Source of the DNA: Actinomycetota bacterium
GTDB taxonomy: Bacteria > Actinomycetota > CADDZG01 > WHSQ01
Length of the DNA stretch: 49,433 bases
Direction of reading: 5' to 3'
Assembly: GCA_009380005.1 (NCBI GenBank)
Contig: WHSQ01000019.1
Location: 1 to 49,433 of the forward strand
Under the pieces are notes generated by a model. That model was not told the origin of the DNA. It worked only from the letters and a program-made list of their open reading frames with translations, and did not search any database. This document shows, piece after piece, positions 8,227 to 17,797 of the stretch; within the stretch, counting starts at the first letter, position 1, and every line of letters begins with the position of its first letter. The position numbers were made by a program, and so were the translations under genes.

Positions 8227-10476
8227 TTAGGCCCGGCTCAGGGTGTCGTCGTCGGGCGCCCTTGCGGAACTCACGGCACGTCGGGTTGCACCCGATCGAG
8301 GGTCATCGCCCGAAGCAAGCGGATCGTTCGCTTTGGGAAGCATGAGACTGACACCGACCGCTACGGCCAGGCAGAACCACGCGAGTGGTTGGGACAGCGG
8401 CTGTCGTGTCACAGCAAGCACGGCCATCGCGACGATGCCGATCGTGCCCACCGACAACACCGGTCCCAGCCCGGCATGGATCAAGGGCCCGGCGTCGGGC
8501 ATCACCTTGCGTGCGGCGATGAGACCCGGTGCCGGGAGCGCCAGGAACCCGAGCACCAGCCGGATGTAGTGCCAGAGCTCGCCGTCCTCGCCCGGCTCTT
8601 CTTCGGAGACCGTCGGAGGAGCACTCCCCGCGAGCGAGATGATCTCGCCGCGCTTCAGTAGCCAGACGTCTCTATCGCTGGAGCGGGGCAGCTTCTCGTT
8701 CCTGACGATACGGAGGTTGTGGCCTTTCCGGTTATGGGATGCCGGTATCGCGATCACCGGTTCCACCCGTTCCCGTTCGATGTCCTCGAGAGCTTCCTCG
8801 CCGAGCCTGTCGTAGAACGGATTCTCGATATAAGTCGGCTGCCCCGCGATCAGATCGGTGACCGCGCCCATGAAGACGTGCGTGTGGTCCAGCGAAGCGC
8901 TGGGGATCCCGTATCGCAGCACGTTGCCTTCTTGCTTGAAGATGTTGAACGGACGCGTTGAGTCGGGCCCGAAGAATGCATCGATCACGAGCACGACAGG
9001 ACGTCCATCTTGCCCTTCCGCCAGGAGCCCCCCACGCAGAGCCTCGAGCTCACGTCGTTCGGTCGGCGAGACCCACTGGTGCGCCAACCATTCCCACCGC
9101 GAGCTGCTCCTTCCCGCCCGGAAGTTGTGGTATGGCATGGCCATGATCGGAACGAACAAGAGGAGCAGAAGGAGCCATGCGCCACCCCGACGTGCCCCCC
9201 GGACGGCCACCCAACCGAGCGAATACAGACCGAGCCCGATGAGCAGTACCCATGCGACCGTAGCGTTGAGGAACCGGTAATAGGGGTAGGCAGCTCCCGT
9301 CAGGAAGCCGAGCGCACCGAGAACGGGGAGCGACCAGAGGAGGGTCAGAGCGGTCAGGTCGTTGTAACCCTTGCGCTTCGCTAGCAGCACGACGAAAAAG
9401 ATGCCGAGGACCAGCAAGGGAGCGTTCACCCACGGGTCCAGATGGTCGACCCAGCTCCTCAGGCGCAGGAAGAAGAACTCGGCGGAACGCGGAGGAGGTT
9501 GCGCCGCTTCCGTGAACTCCGCGCCGCGACCCCAGATACCGATCGTCCACGACAGGTAGACCAGGCCCAGCGAAGCCAAGATCGTGAGCACGAGTGCCCC
9601 TTCCATGGCGAGCGCGGGCCCGGCTCGCCGCCACCCCAGGAGGATCTTGATGGCGCTCGCGAGCAGGACGGCGGCACAGAAAGTGACCAGGGTGGTCGGA
9701 TGCGTGAACCCGGCCAGCAAAAGCAAGAACGCGAGGCACATGCGACCGGCCCAGGACCTGCGCGCCGGCTCCAAGAGGTAGCACCCGCCCGTGAGCAGGA
9801 GCAGCGCATGAGCATTGTCGATGTAGACGAAGACGCGGTTGATCAGCAGGCCGGCTGATCCGAGGCTGACGAGGTGGAATGCCAGGACATCTCTCGTGAA
9901 CCGGTAGGCGAGACCTCCCAGGGACAACGCGAGGAGGATAGGGATGCCGGCCAGAAGGAACACGGTGCTCTTGAGGGTGCCCACCCCCGGGATACGCCGG
10001 AGCATGGCGCCGATGACCGGCGTTGCGACGCGGTATCCGCTCGGATAGATGTCCATCGGACCGCCGATCCGTTGAAGCACACCCGGGTCGTTCTCCAGCA
10101 ACGCTTCGATGCGCCACGAGTAGTGAGCAGGATCGTGGCGCGCGGCGGCTCGCTGCGGATATTTCACGTACGTGGCGACGAACGGTGTCGAAACCAGGAT
10201 GAGGGTGACCAGGAGGGCCAGCGGATGTCGCAGGATACGGTCGAGGCGCCCGGCCGCGAGCACGTGTGTCATCAACCTGGCTTCCTCTTCGTTGGGGGGC
10301 ACCAGGCGCGCCATGGCGTCCCCGAGATCGACCGGCTGCTCGGGCTCCGGTGGCTCGGTGAGGACGTGAGCCAGAAGGCGCGCCTCGTCCCGATCGCCGG
10401 GCACGAGCGTCGCCAGGGCCGCTTCACGTCTGGAGAGTTTCCGTGAGGGACGTCGTCTGAACGGGCTCTTCCCCAC
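8227..10476 (-). CDS. Large polytopic membrane protein, possibly glycosyltransferase-like
   Basis: I do not recognise a specific family. The 749-residue protein begins at GTG 10476 with a basic, soluble N-terminal segment of about 80 residues holding two related blocks (LVPGDRDEARLLAHVL and LVPPNEEEARLMTHVL). A first membrane helix (about residues 85-105) is followed by an extracytoplasmic loop with HDPAHYSW and PMDIYPSGYRVATP, then a run of ten or so hydrophobic helices, a large soluble domain (about residues 460-640) with VVLVIDAFFGPDST, and three more C-terminal helices. The layout recalls GT-C or PMT-like enzymes, but no catalytic motif is certain. It lies 14 bp after aspS on the same strand. 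Confidence 0.7.
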   Translation of the reverse strand: MGKSPFRRRPSRKLSRREAALATLVPGDRDEARLLAHVLTEPPEPEQPVDLGDAMARLVPPNEEEARLMTHVLAAGRLDRILRHPLALLVTLILVSTPFVATYVKYPQRAAARHDPAHYSWRIEALLENDPGVLQRIGGPMDIYPSGYRVATPVIGAMLRRIPGVGTLKSTVFLLAGIPILLALSLGGLAYRFTRDVLAFHLVSLGSAGLLINRVFVYIDNAHALLLLTGGCYLLEPARRSWAGRMCLAFLLLLAGFTHPTTLVTFCAAVLLASAIKILLGWRRAGPALAMEGALVLTILASLGLVYLSWTIGIWGRGAEFTEAAQPPPRSAEFFFLRLRSWVDHLDPWVNAPLLVLGIFFVVLLAKRKGYNDLTALTLLWSLPVLGALGFLTGAAYPYYRFLNATVAWVLLIGLGLYSLGWVAVRGARRGGAWLLLLLLFVPIMAMPYHNFRAGRSSSRWEWLAHQWVSPTERRELEALRGGLLAEGQDGRPVVLVIDAFFGPDSTRPFNIFKQEGNVLRYGIPSASLDHTHVFMGAVTDLIAGQPTYIENPFYDRLGEEALEDIERERVEPVIAIPASHNRKGHNLRIVRNEKLPRSSDRDVWLLKRGEIISLAGSAPPTVSEEEPGEDGELWHYIRLVLGFLALPAPGLIAARKVMPDAGPLIHAGLGPVLSVGTIGIVAMAVLAVTRQPLSQPLAWFCLAVAVGVSLMLPKANDPLASGDDPRSGATRRAVSSARAPDDDTLSRA

Positions 10477-10490
10477 GGCATAAGCCGTTG

Positions 10491-12290
10491 TTACCCCCCG
10501 CCGGCAGGCTTCGGCGGGGTCACGACCTTGATATGCAGGGCCTTCAGCTGGTCATCGTTCACCGGGGCGGGCGCGGCCGTCAGTGGGTCGTACGCGCTCT
10601 GGGTCTTGGGGAAGGCGATCACCTCGCGGATGTTCTCCTCCCCCGCGGCGAGCGCCACGATCCGATCGATCCCCGGAGCGATGCCCCCGTGCGGCGGGGG
10701 GCCGTACCGGAAGGCCTCGAGCAGGAAGCCGAACTTCTCGGAGGCCTCGTCGCGCGAGATCCCCAGCGCGTCGAACATGCGGCTCTGCATCTCGCCGTCG
10801 TGGATACGGATGCTGCCGCTGGCCAGCTCCCACCCGTTGAGGACGATGTCGTAGGACTTGGACAATACCTTCTCCTTGTCCGAGTCCAGATGGTCGAGCG
10901 TTTCCTCGACGACCCCGGTGAAGGGATGGTGGATCGGAACCCAACCCTCGTGCTCGTCGTTCCATTCGAACCAGGGGAAGTCGACGATCCACGCGAACTT
11001 CCAGTGGTCGGGATCGGAGCGTTCGGTCCTCGGGATCAGATCGTGTCGTTGCGCGAGACGCACGCGGAGTGCGCCCAGCGCCTTGTGAACGATCGACCTC
11101 CGCGGGTCCGCCACGATCAGGATGAGATCGCCTTCGCGAGCCCGGGTCGTCTCTACCAAGCCCGATCTCTCGTCGCCGGTGAAGAACTTATCCAGCGGCG
11201 ACTTCAGGCCCTCACCGGTGACGCTCGCCCAAACGAGCCCACCGGCACCAAGCGACTTCGCCTCATCGACCAGGGCATCCAGGTCCTTGCGCCCGAGCTC
11301 CGAGCCTTGCGGCAACACGATCGCCTTCACGGCGCCCCCGGCATCGAGGACCGACCGGAACACGCGTACCTCGGTGGCGGCGAAGGTGTCCGACAGCTCG
11401 ATCAGTTCCATCCCGAACCGCAGGTCGGGCTTGTCGCTGCCGAAACGTTCCATCGACTCGCGATACGGGATGCGCGGGAAGTCGGGCAGCCCTACGCCGA
11501 GCACATCGGCCCACACCGACTTGAACATCCGCTCGGTGACGTCCAGGACGTCCTCGACCTCGACGAACGACATCTCCAGATCGAGCTGGGTGAAATCGGG
11601 TTGACGATCGGCACGGAGGTCCTCATCCCGGAAGCACCGCACGATCTGGTAGTAGCGGTCCATGCCGGCGACCATGAAGAGCTGCTTGAAGAGTTGGGGT
11701 GATTGCGGAAGCGCATAGAAGGCTCCGGGATGGAGGCGGGCCGGAACGAGGTAGTCGCGGGCGCCCTCCGGCGTAGCGCGCGTCAACATGGGCGTCTCTA
11801 TCTCAACGAACCCCTCCGCATCGAAGAAGCGTCGGATGGCTCCGATGATCGCGTGCCTAAGTCTCAGGTTCGCCTGCATGCTCGGACGGCGAAGGTCGAG
11901 GTAGCGGTACTTCAGCCGCAGGTTCTCATCGACCTCTTGATGCTCGCCGACCTGGAACGGAGGAGTATCGGCGCTCGAGAAGACGTGCACCGATGATGCG
12001 GTCACCTCGACCTCTCCGGTCGGGATCTTCTCGTTGACCGTTCCCGCCGGCCGTCGCCGCACCTCACCCTCGATACGGACGCAGAACTCGTTGCGGAGGC
12101 CTTGGGCCGCGGCATGGGCATCCATCGACTCGTCGGGGTTGAACACCACCTGGACGAGACCGGCCGTGTCGCGAAGGTCGGCGAACGTGACGCCACCATG
12201 ATCTCGCCGTGTGTCCACCCATCCACACAGGGTCACGTTCTCCCCCGCATGTTCCGCGCGCAGGTCGCCGCATCGGTGAGTGCGCATCAT
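10491..12290 (-). CDS. aspS: Aspartyl-tRNA synthetase
   Basis: It charges tRNA-Asp (or Asp/Asn if non-discriminating). The 599-residue bacterial-type enzyme has an N-terminal OB fold ([15 protein letters not shown]), class II motif 1 around [23 protein letters not shown], the [11 protein letters not shown] block, motif 2 in [21 protein letters not shown]-like sequence with PDFTQ, a GAD insertion, and motif 3 [12 protein letters not shown] near the C-terminus. The double ATG at 12290 and 12287 overlaps the hisS stop, so hisS and aspS form a coupled pair. Charging specificity cannot be decided from this sequence alone. Confidence 0.97.
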   Translation of the reverse strand: [599 protein letters not shown]

Positions 12291-13549
12291 CTGGTTAGCT
12301 CGGCCTCCACCTCATCGAATGCGGCGGTCCGCTGCTCACCGGTGGTCAGATCCCTGATCGTGGCGTTCCCGCTCGCCATCTCGTCCTCACCCAGGATCAC
12401 GGCCCACCGGGCTCCCGACCGGTCGGCGTCTTTCATCTGGCCCTTCAGGCCGCGGCCCATCAGATCGAGATCGGCTCCGACGCCGGCGGTCCGCAAACGG
12501 GTCGCGAGCTCGAACGACCGCCGGCCTGCGTCCTCGCCGAGCGCCACGATGTAAACGTCGACCGGGTGTTGGTCCACCTCGGGCTCCCCCGCCGCGAGCC
12601 GCAACCGATCGATCCCGAGCGCGAAACCGATCCCCGGAACGTGGGGACCTCCGAGGGCTTCGGCCAGACCGTCGTACCGCCCGCCGCCGCCTATCGCGTC
12701 CTGCGAGCCCAATCCCCCGGCCGTGTACTCGAAGGCGGTTCGGGTGTAGTAGTCGAGACCTCTCACGAGCCGAGGTGCCAACGTGAAGGCGATCCCTACG
12801 TTGCGAAGGTCCTGTTGCACCGCCTCGAAGTGCTTCCGGCACGCGTCGCACAGGTGATCCGCGATCAAGGGAGCCCCCTCCATCACGGCGATCGTCGATG
12901 CCTCCTTGGAATCGAACGTCCGCAAGGGGTTGGTGGAGATCCGCTCCCGGTCGTCCGCGGCCAGCTCATCGCGGTGCTCGTCGAGGAAGGCGACGAGGAT
13001 CTTTATGTATCCGCCGCGGCAGGACTCGTCCGGGTGGCCGATCGAGTTGAGGTGCACGGTGGGCTCGACTCCCATCGAACGGATGAAGTGGGCCCCCAAC
13101 CAGACGACCTCGGCATCTGCCCGAGCCGCATCGCTGCCGATGGCCTCGATCCCCACCTGGAAGAACTGACGGTAGCGGCCCTTCTGGGGGCGTTCCTGCC
13201 GGAACATCCAGCCGGCGTAGTAGAGCTTGATCGGCAGCGCCCCCCGGTGGAGGTTCTTCTCCAGCATCGCTCGCACGACGGGAGCGGTCCCCTCGGGACG
13301 AAGGGTCAGCGACCGGCCCCCCAGATCGCTGAAGGTATACATCTGCTTGGTCACGACCTCGGTCGCCTGGCCGACGCCGCGCTCGAAGACCTCGGTGTTC
13401 TCGAACATCGGGGTCTCGACGGGGGCGTATCCGGAGGTCGCGAAGATGTCCTCCGCCCGGCGCCGCGCTCGCTCCCACCACCACGAAGCGGGGGGCAGGA
13501 TGTCATTCGTCCCTTTGGGCGCGCGGAAAGCGTCTTCTCTATCTGCCAT
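12287..13549 (-). CDS. hisS: Histidyl-tRNA synthetase
   Basis: It charges tRNA-His. The 420 residues show APKGTNDILPP at the N-terminus, class II motif 1 ending GYAPVETPMFENTEVF, motif 2 with LTLRPEGTAPVVRAML and GWMFRQERPQKGRYRQFFQ, the HisRS signature LVRGLDYYTRTAFEY, motif 3 GIGFALGIDRL, and a C-terminal anticodon-binding domain. ATG 13549 is preceded by AGGA. It is divergent from the transketolase genes across a 94-bp gap, and is the first gene of the hisS-aspS unit. Confidence 0.97.
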   Translation of the reverse strand: MADREDAFRAPKGTNDILPPASWWWERARRRAEDIFATSGYAPVETPMFENTEVFERGVGQATEVVTKQMYTFSDLGGRSLTLRPEGTAPVVRAMLEKNLHRGALPIKLYYAGWMFRQERPQKGRYRQFFQVGIEAIGSDAARADAEVVWLGAHFIRSMGVEPTVHLNSIGHPDESCRGGYIKILVAFLDEHRDELAADDRERISTNPLRTFDSKEASTIAVMEGAPLIADHLCDACRKHFEAVQQDLRNVGIAFTLAPRLVRGLDYYTRTAFEYTAGGLGSQDAIGGGGRYDGLAEALGGPHVPGIGFALGIDRLRLAAGEPEVDQHPVDVYIVALGEDAGRRSFELATRLRTAGVGADLDLMGRGLKGQMKDADRSGARWAVILGEDEMASGNATIRDLTTGEQRTAAFDEVEAELTR

Positions 13550-13593
13550 CGAGCAATCCTATGGCGTCGGCCGCTCCGACCGTCCGACTCCCT

Positions 13594-13622
13594 GTGGTTG
13601 GATAACGGGCCCCGGTCCTATA
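13594..13622 (+). promoter_or_regulatory. Possible promoter of the transketolase pair
   Basis: In the hisS/transketolase divergent gap a TTGGAT hexamer is followed about 17 bp later by TAGCTA, close to an alternative TATAGC. The elements are weak and the boundaries approximate. Placement about 20-50 bp before the TTG start at 13644 is the main support. Confidence 0.3.
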
Positions 13623-13643
13623 GCTACGCTCCTGGAGGTTCCC

Positions 13644-14480
13644 TTGGTTCAGGCGAGAGCGGAAGACCCCAGCGCTCTGGAGGAGATCACCCGACGGTTG
13701 CGGCGGGACATCGTCACCTCCACGACGAGCGCGGGATCCGGTCATCCATCCACGTCACTCTCGATGGTGGAGATCGTCACGGTCCTGTATTTCGGCGGAG
13801 TGTTGCGTTACGACACGTCGGCTCCCCGAGATCCCGGCCGGGACCGATTCATCCTGTCCAAGGGCCACGGAGCGCCGGGACTGTACGCGGTGCTGGCCGA
13901 GGCGGGGTACTTCTCGGTCGACGAGCTCAACACGCTACGCAAGCTCGGATCTCCCCTCGAGGGTCACCCGAACATGAACCGCGTCCCCGGCGTCGAGGCG
14001 TCCACCGGCTCGCTGGGCCAGGGACTCTCGATCGGCATCGGCCATGCCGTCGCCGCACGCGTGGACGGGCGGGACTACCGCGTCTACGTGATGCAGGGCG
14101 ACGGGGAGACGGAGCAGGGCCAGGTGTGGGAGGCCGTGATGTACGCCGGCAACCATGGCCTCGACAACCTGACCCTCATCATCGACCGGAACGGTTACCA
14201 GCAGACCGGCGCGGTGGACGATATCCAGCCCCTGGACCCGCTCGAGGACAAGCTACGAGCCTTCCTCTGGGAGGTTCGAACCATCGACGGTCACTCTCTC
14301 TCGGAGGTCGCCGGCGCATTCGATTGGGCCCGATCCGTGTCTGGATCGCCGCAGGCGATCATCGCCAACACCGTGAAGGGCAAGGGCGTGTCACTGCTGG
14401 AGGCGACTCCGGGCAAGTTCCACGGTAAACCGCTCACGGAGGGGCAGAGAGACGACGCGCTCGAGGAGGTGGGCGCATGA
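13644..14480 (+). CDS. Transketolase, N-terminal (TPP-binding) subunit
   Basis: It is one half of a split transketolase moving two-carbon units in the pentose phosphate pathway. The chosen start is TTG 13644, five bases after GGAGG, giving 278 residues, the usual size of this subunit; the frame is open further upstream, but that part overlaps hisS. Visible are SAGSGHPSTSLSMVEI, LSKGHGAPGLYAVLAEAGYF, the STGSLGQGLSIGIG loop, and the thiamine diphosphate motif GDGETEQGQVWEA followed by the conserved Asn and IDRNGYQQTG. Its stop overlaps the start of the second subunit (ATGA). Confidence 0.93.
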   Translation: MVQARAEDPSALEEITRRLRRDIVTSTTSAGSGHPSTSLSMVEIVTVLYFGGVLRYDTSAPRDPGRDRFILSKGHGAPGLYAVLAEAGYFSVDELNTLRKLGSPLEGHPNMNRVPGVEASTGSLGQGLSIGIGHAVAARVDGRDYRVYVMQGDGETEQGQVWEAVMYAGNHGLDNLTLIIDRNGYQQTGAVDDIQPLDPLEDKLRAFLWEVRTIDGHSLSEVAGAFDWARSVSGSPQAIIANTVKGKGVSLLEATPGKFHGKPLTEGQRDDALEEVGA

Positions 14481-15439
14481 GCTTCGGCATAACTCGCTTG
14501 AAGGTCGAGGAAGGGCCCCCCACGCGCGAAGCATTCGGCGACGCTCTCGCCGAACTGGGAGGGGAGTTCCAGGACCTCGTCGTCCTCGACGGCGACGTAG
14601 CGAACTCCACCTTCACCGAGCGATTCGGCGAGCGATTCCCCGAACGCTTCTTCAACGTCGGCATCGCCGAATCGAACCTGATCGGGATCGCAGCCGGGCT
14701 GGCCGGCGCCGGCAAGATCTCCGTTGCCGCTTCGTTCTCTACGTTCTTGCTGTCGAATGCCTTCGATCAGATCCGGATGTCGATCGCCTTCCCCAACCAG
14801 AACGTGAAGCTGGTTGGCAGCCACGCCGGTATATCCATCGGCGAAGACGGACCCTCTCAGATGGCGATCGAGGACGTCGCTCTCGCGTGCGCGCTGCCGG
14901 GTTTCACGGTGATCGTGCCGGCCGACGGGCCCAGCGCAGCGGCCGCCACGCGAGCCATGATCGAACGTGACGGACCGGTCTTCCTTAGATGCGGGCGGCC
15001 CAAGGTGCCGATCGTTTACGAGGACGATGCTCCCCTCCAGGTCGGGCGCGCCAACCAGCTACGTGCGGGCGACGATGTGACGCTCATCGCGAACGGGATC
15101 ATGGTCGCGATGGCGCTCGACGCAGCCGAGACACTGGCCGACGACGGCATCCAAGCCCGGGTGATCGATATGCATACCGTCAAGCCGATCGACGCGGAAG
15201 CCATCGAACGCGCCGCCAACGAGACCCGTGCCCTGGTCGTAGCAGAGGAACACCTGGCCTACGGCGGCATGGGATCGACCGTGGCGATGGTCGTCGCCGA
15301 GCGGAAGCCGACACGCATGGCATTCGTCGACATCGGCGACACGTACGCGACCTCCGGAACACCGGACGAATTACTCGTTCAGTTCGGGTTGACCCCGGCG
15401 GCCATCGTCGATGCCGCCCGGAGGCTCCTGAAGGACTGA
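14477..15439 (+). CDS. Transketolase, C-terminal (PYR and C-terminal domains) subunit
   Basis: This 320-residue protein is the partner of the preceding subunit. It has the pyrimidine-binding domain (residues 16 to about 180: TREAFGDALAELG, FFNVGIAESNLIGIAAGLA with the catalytic glutamate, and GSHAGISIGEDGPSQMAIED) and the transketolase C-terminal domain (VTLIANGIMVAMALDAAE, ARVIDMHTVKPID, GGMGSTVA). The equivalent region of DXP synthase is similar, but the split arrangement beside an N-terminal subunit favours transketolase. The 4-bp overlap ensures coupled translation. Its last bases abut the broken DUF983 gene on the other strand. Confidence 0.93.
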   Translation: MSFGITRLKVEEGPPTREAFGDALAELGGEFQDLVVLDGDVANSTFTERFGERFPERFFNVGIAESNLIGIAAGLAGAGKISVAASFSTFLLSNAFDQIRMSIAFPNQNVKLVGSHAGISIGEDGPSQMAIEDVALACALPGFTVIVPADGPSAAAATRAMIERDGPVFLRCGRPKVPIVYEDDAPLQVGRANQLRAGDDVTLIANGIMVAMALDAAETLADDGIQARVIDMHTVKPIDAEAIERAANETRALVVAEEHLAYGGMGSTVAMVVAERKPTRMAFVDIGDTYATSGTPDELLVQFGLTPAAIVDAARRLLKD

Positions 15440-15608
15440 CCGGTAGCCGGACTCTCGCCGGTACAGGTGCCCACAACGGGGGCACCGCTCGTGCATCTTG
15501 AACCAACCCTCGAAGACACTCGAGCCACAACGCGGACAAACGTCGGCGCGCGCGCCCCAGCAACCGTCCCAGGGGCTGTCGGACGTCGGAGCGACGCACG
15601 GTCGCCAC
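15437..15608 (-). pseudogene. Frameshifted, truncated DUF983-like zinc-ribbon gene
   Basis: The minus strand just after dtd has a GTG (15608) one base beyond the dtd stop, with GAGAAGG upstream. It reads PLGRLLGRARRR, the usual N-terminus of DUF983 proteins, but then leaves frame. In the neighbouring frame the sequence continues CPRCGSSVFEGWFKMHERCP and RCGHLYRRESGY, the two CxxC knuckles of DUF983. After GY, where DUF983 proteins enter their membrane helices, the reading runs antisense into the transketolase gene and matches nothing. A frameshift near 15540 plus loss of the 3' half explains this. No in-frame conventional start precedes the zinc-ribbon part. Confidence 0.5.
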
Positions 15609-15609
15609 G

Positions 15610-16059
15610 TCAGAACGCCTTCTCGGAGTCGAGCAGGATCGTCACCGGTCCCGCATTCACCAGTTCCACGTCCATCGTTGCTCCGAACCGGCCCCCGGCA
15701 CACCCGACGCCCAGGGCCCTGAGCCCGGTCATCACTTCTTCGTAGATGGCTTCGGCGTCCGGACCGCGAGCGGCACGGATGAAGGAGGGACGTCTCCCTC
15801 TGCGGGCGTCGCCGTACAGGGTGAACTGGGACACCACGAGGGCCTGCCCTCCGGCGTCCAGCAGAGACCGGTTCATCTTGCCCTCGTCGTCTTCGAAGAT
15901 GCGCAGATGCGCGAGCTTGTCGGCGAGCCACGACGATTCCTCCCGCGTGTCCTCCGGAGCTACGCCCATCAGAACGAGAAGTCCGGGGCCGATCTCCGCC
16001 ACCACCTCACCGGCGACGGTGACGCTCGCGCGCGATACGCGTTGGACGACGGCTCTCAT
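15610..16059 (-). CDS. dtd: D-aminoacyl-tRNA deacylase
   Basis: Dtd hydrolyses D-amino acids from mischarged tRNA, and glycine from tRNA-Ala. The 149-residue product has the standard length and motifs: [28 protein letters not shown], the catalytic block [20 protein letters not shown] and, near the end, the cross-subunit Gly-Pro element [15 protein letters not shown] 16059 overlaps the stop of the penicillin-binding protein by ATGA. Confidence 0.96.
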   Translation of the reverse strand: MRAVVQRVSRASVTVAGEVVAEIGPGLLVLMGVAPEDTREESSWLADKLAHLRIFEDDEGKMNRSLLDAGGQALVVSQFTLYGDARRGRRPSFIRAARGPDAEAIYEEVMTGLRALGVGCAGGRFGATMDVELVNAGPVTILLDSEKAF

Positions 16060-17792
16060 CGAACCAGGGGGAGAACGCTCTGGAGGATCCCGCGCGCGAG
16101 CGGCGCCGCGACCACTCCGCCCACGCCGCCGAGCTCGGCGACGACGGCCACGGCTACCTTGGGATCGTCCGAAGGAGCGAAACAGATGAACCACGCGTGG
16201 TTCATCTCGCCGGCGGCATCCAACTCGGCGGTCCCCGTTTTCCCCGCAACGCCCACGCTGCCCAGGTTCGCGCGCTGGCCCGTTCCCCCTTCGACCACGT
16301 TCTCCATCAATCCGGTCATAGTGGCGGCCGTCCGGGGCGACACCACACGTTCCATGGCGATCTGTTGGCCCATGGTGATGCGCGGCTCCGCCCTCCTCCC
16401 GCGATTCGCGATCGTCGCGGCCACGGTGGCCATCTGCAGGGGGGTCGCGACAACTGCGGCCTGGCCGATGGAACCCCACATCAGATCGGCCTCGCCCTCT
16501 GGGAACGGGAACGACGAACGCGCCGCGGCCAGGGGCATAGCGGGCTCCCGGTTGAAACCAAAGGCTTCCATGTAGCGGTTCAGACGGCGGGCGCCGAGCT
16601 TTTCGGCGACCTGGGCGAAAGCGGTGTTCACGCTGAACTTGAGGGCCGTGGCGAAGTCGATGCTGCCGAACTCGCCCGACTCGAAGTTGCGCACTCCTCG
16701 GTAGTTGCCGGGCCCGGTCACCTTGGACGACGGCTTCATGGTCTTCGTATCGAGTGCCGCCGCTGCGGTCACCACCTTCAGCGACGAACCGGGGGCATAG
16801 AGGCCCGACAGAGCGCGGTTGAACGGCGCAAGCTCATCGACACCGATGTAGAAGGCCGGGTTGAATTCAGACGACGATACGAGCGCGAGCAAGTCTCCGT
16901 TGTGAGGATCCATCACCACGGCGCCACCCACCGTGTCGCCCAGCGCGGCTGCGGCGGCACGCTGCACTCGAAGATCCAGCGTCGTGCGAACCGTGCGTCC
17001 GTTGCCCCCGGACGAGCTTCCCAGCCGCTTCAGCCGCCGGCCTCTCAGATCGGCTGCGAACAGCGACATCGACGGACGGCCCGCAAGTCGCTCCTCGAAG
17101 GCCTGCTCGAGCCCGGATCCTCCCACGAGGTCGCCCGCGACGTGGCCCTCCGCAGCCTCCGCGAGCTCGCGTCGATCCAGCCTCTCGACGTGACCGATCG
17201 TGCTTCCGGCGGTCGATCCCGCGGGGTAGCGGCGGCGCGGGCCGGTCCCCCTGGCGAGGATGCGTCCGTTCCGATCCACCAACGTGCCGCGTTTACCGTA
17301 ATCCCGGGTGACGGCGAAACCCCGCCCCCCGGGGATGCCGGGCCACATGTGTTCGATCCGCCACGGGACGCGCCATGCTTCGTCGGATCGCTCGTAGACG
17401 ACCGGGATCTCGCCGTCCAGTCGGACGGGCTCGGAAGCGGCTTCCGATCGATAGGTGACGGCGTAAGGGACGTGTGCGGTCGGCACGACGTCATCGTTCG
17501 CCATCTCCGAGGATGACGGTTGGTCGACCGGGCCGATCAGCTCGACCGTGAAATCCTCGACGAGACCGTCTTCCATCGCGCCTTCGAACCACGCGGCGAG
17601 ATCCTCGTCCTCCCAGACGGCGCGCGCTTCGCTATCGAACGTCTCCATCATGCCCGCCTCGGACCTCTCGTTCCACGCGGAGACGAAGTCCCGGACCGCG
17701 GGGGCAGCCGTCGGGAACCCCGCTTCTGGATCGCTGGTGCATGCGGAGACCGCGGCGACCACGGCCACGATGGCGATGCTCTGTCTACCCAT
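16056..17792 (-). CDS. Penicillin-binding lipoprotein with NTF2-like N-terminal domain
   Basis: This is a peptidoglycan DD-transpeptidase anchored outside the membrane: a signal sequence ends in a lipobox-like VSAC with C18. Residues about 28-150 look like the NTF2-like MecA_N domain found in PBP2a-type enzymes ([21 protein letters not shown]). A short dimerisation-type linker follows ([14 protein letters not shown]), then the transpeptidase domain with all active-site motifs: S336-S-L-K339, S387-V-N389 and K518-T-G520. The 578 residues fit a class B enzyme. It starts five bases after rel and is coupled to dtd. The NTF2 domain does not by itself prove beta-lactam resistance. Confidence 0.88.
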   Translation of the reverse strand: MGRQSIAIVAVVAAVSACTSDPEAGFPTAAPAVRDFVSAWNERSEAGMMETFDSEARAVWEDEDLAAWFEGAMEDGLVEDFTVELIGPVDQPSSSEMANDDVVPTAHVPYAVTYRSEAASEPVRLDGEIPVVYERSDEAWRVPWRIEHMWPGIPGGRGFAVTRDYGKRGTLVDRNGRILARGTGPRRRYPAGSTAGSTIGHVERLDRRELAEAAEGHVAGDLVGGSGLEQAFEERLAGRPSMSLFAADLRGRRLKRLGSSSGGNGRTVRTTLDLRVQRAAAAALGDTVGGAVVMDPHNGDLLALVSSSEFNPAFYIGVDELAPFNRALSGLYAPGSSLKVVTAAAALDTKTMKPSSKVTGPGNYRGVRNFESGEFGSIDFATALKFSVNTAFAQVAEKLGARRLNRYMEAFGFNREPAMPLAAARSSFPFPEGEADLMWGSIGQAAVVATPLQMATVAATIANRGRRAEPRITMGQQIAMERVVSPRTAATMTGLMENVVEGGTGQRANLGSVGVAGKTGTAELDAAGEMNHAWFICFAPSDDPKVAVAVVAELGGVGGVVAAPLARGILQSVLPLVR

Positions 17793-17797
17793 GCGCC

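Noticed and set aside
13550-13643. T-box leader for hisS
   Set aside because: The gap is too short and lacks a T-box motif; other synthetase genes here are internal or have very short leaders.
12566-14428. 620-codon plus-strand open frame across hisS and the first transketolase gene
   Set aside because: It is antisense to hisS and out of frame with the transketolase subunit; no domain is visible and the composition is typical of shadow frames.
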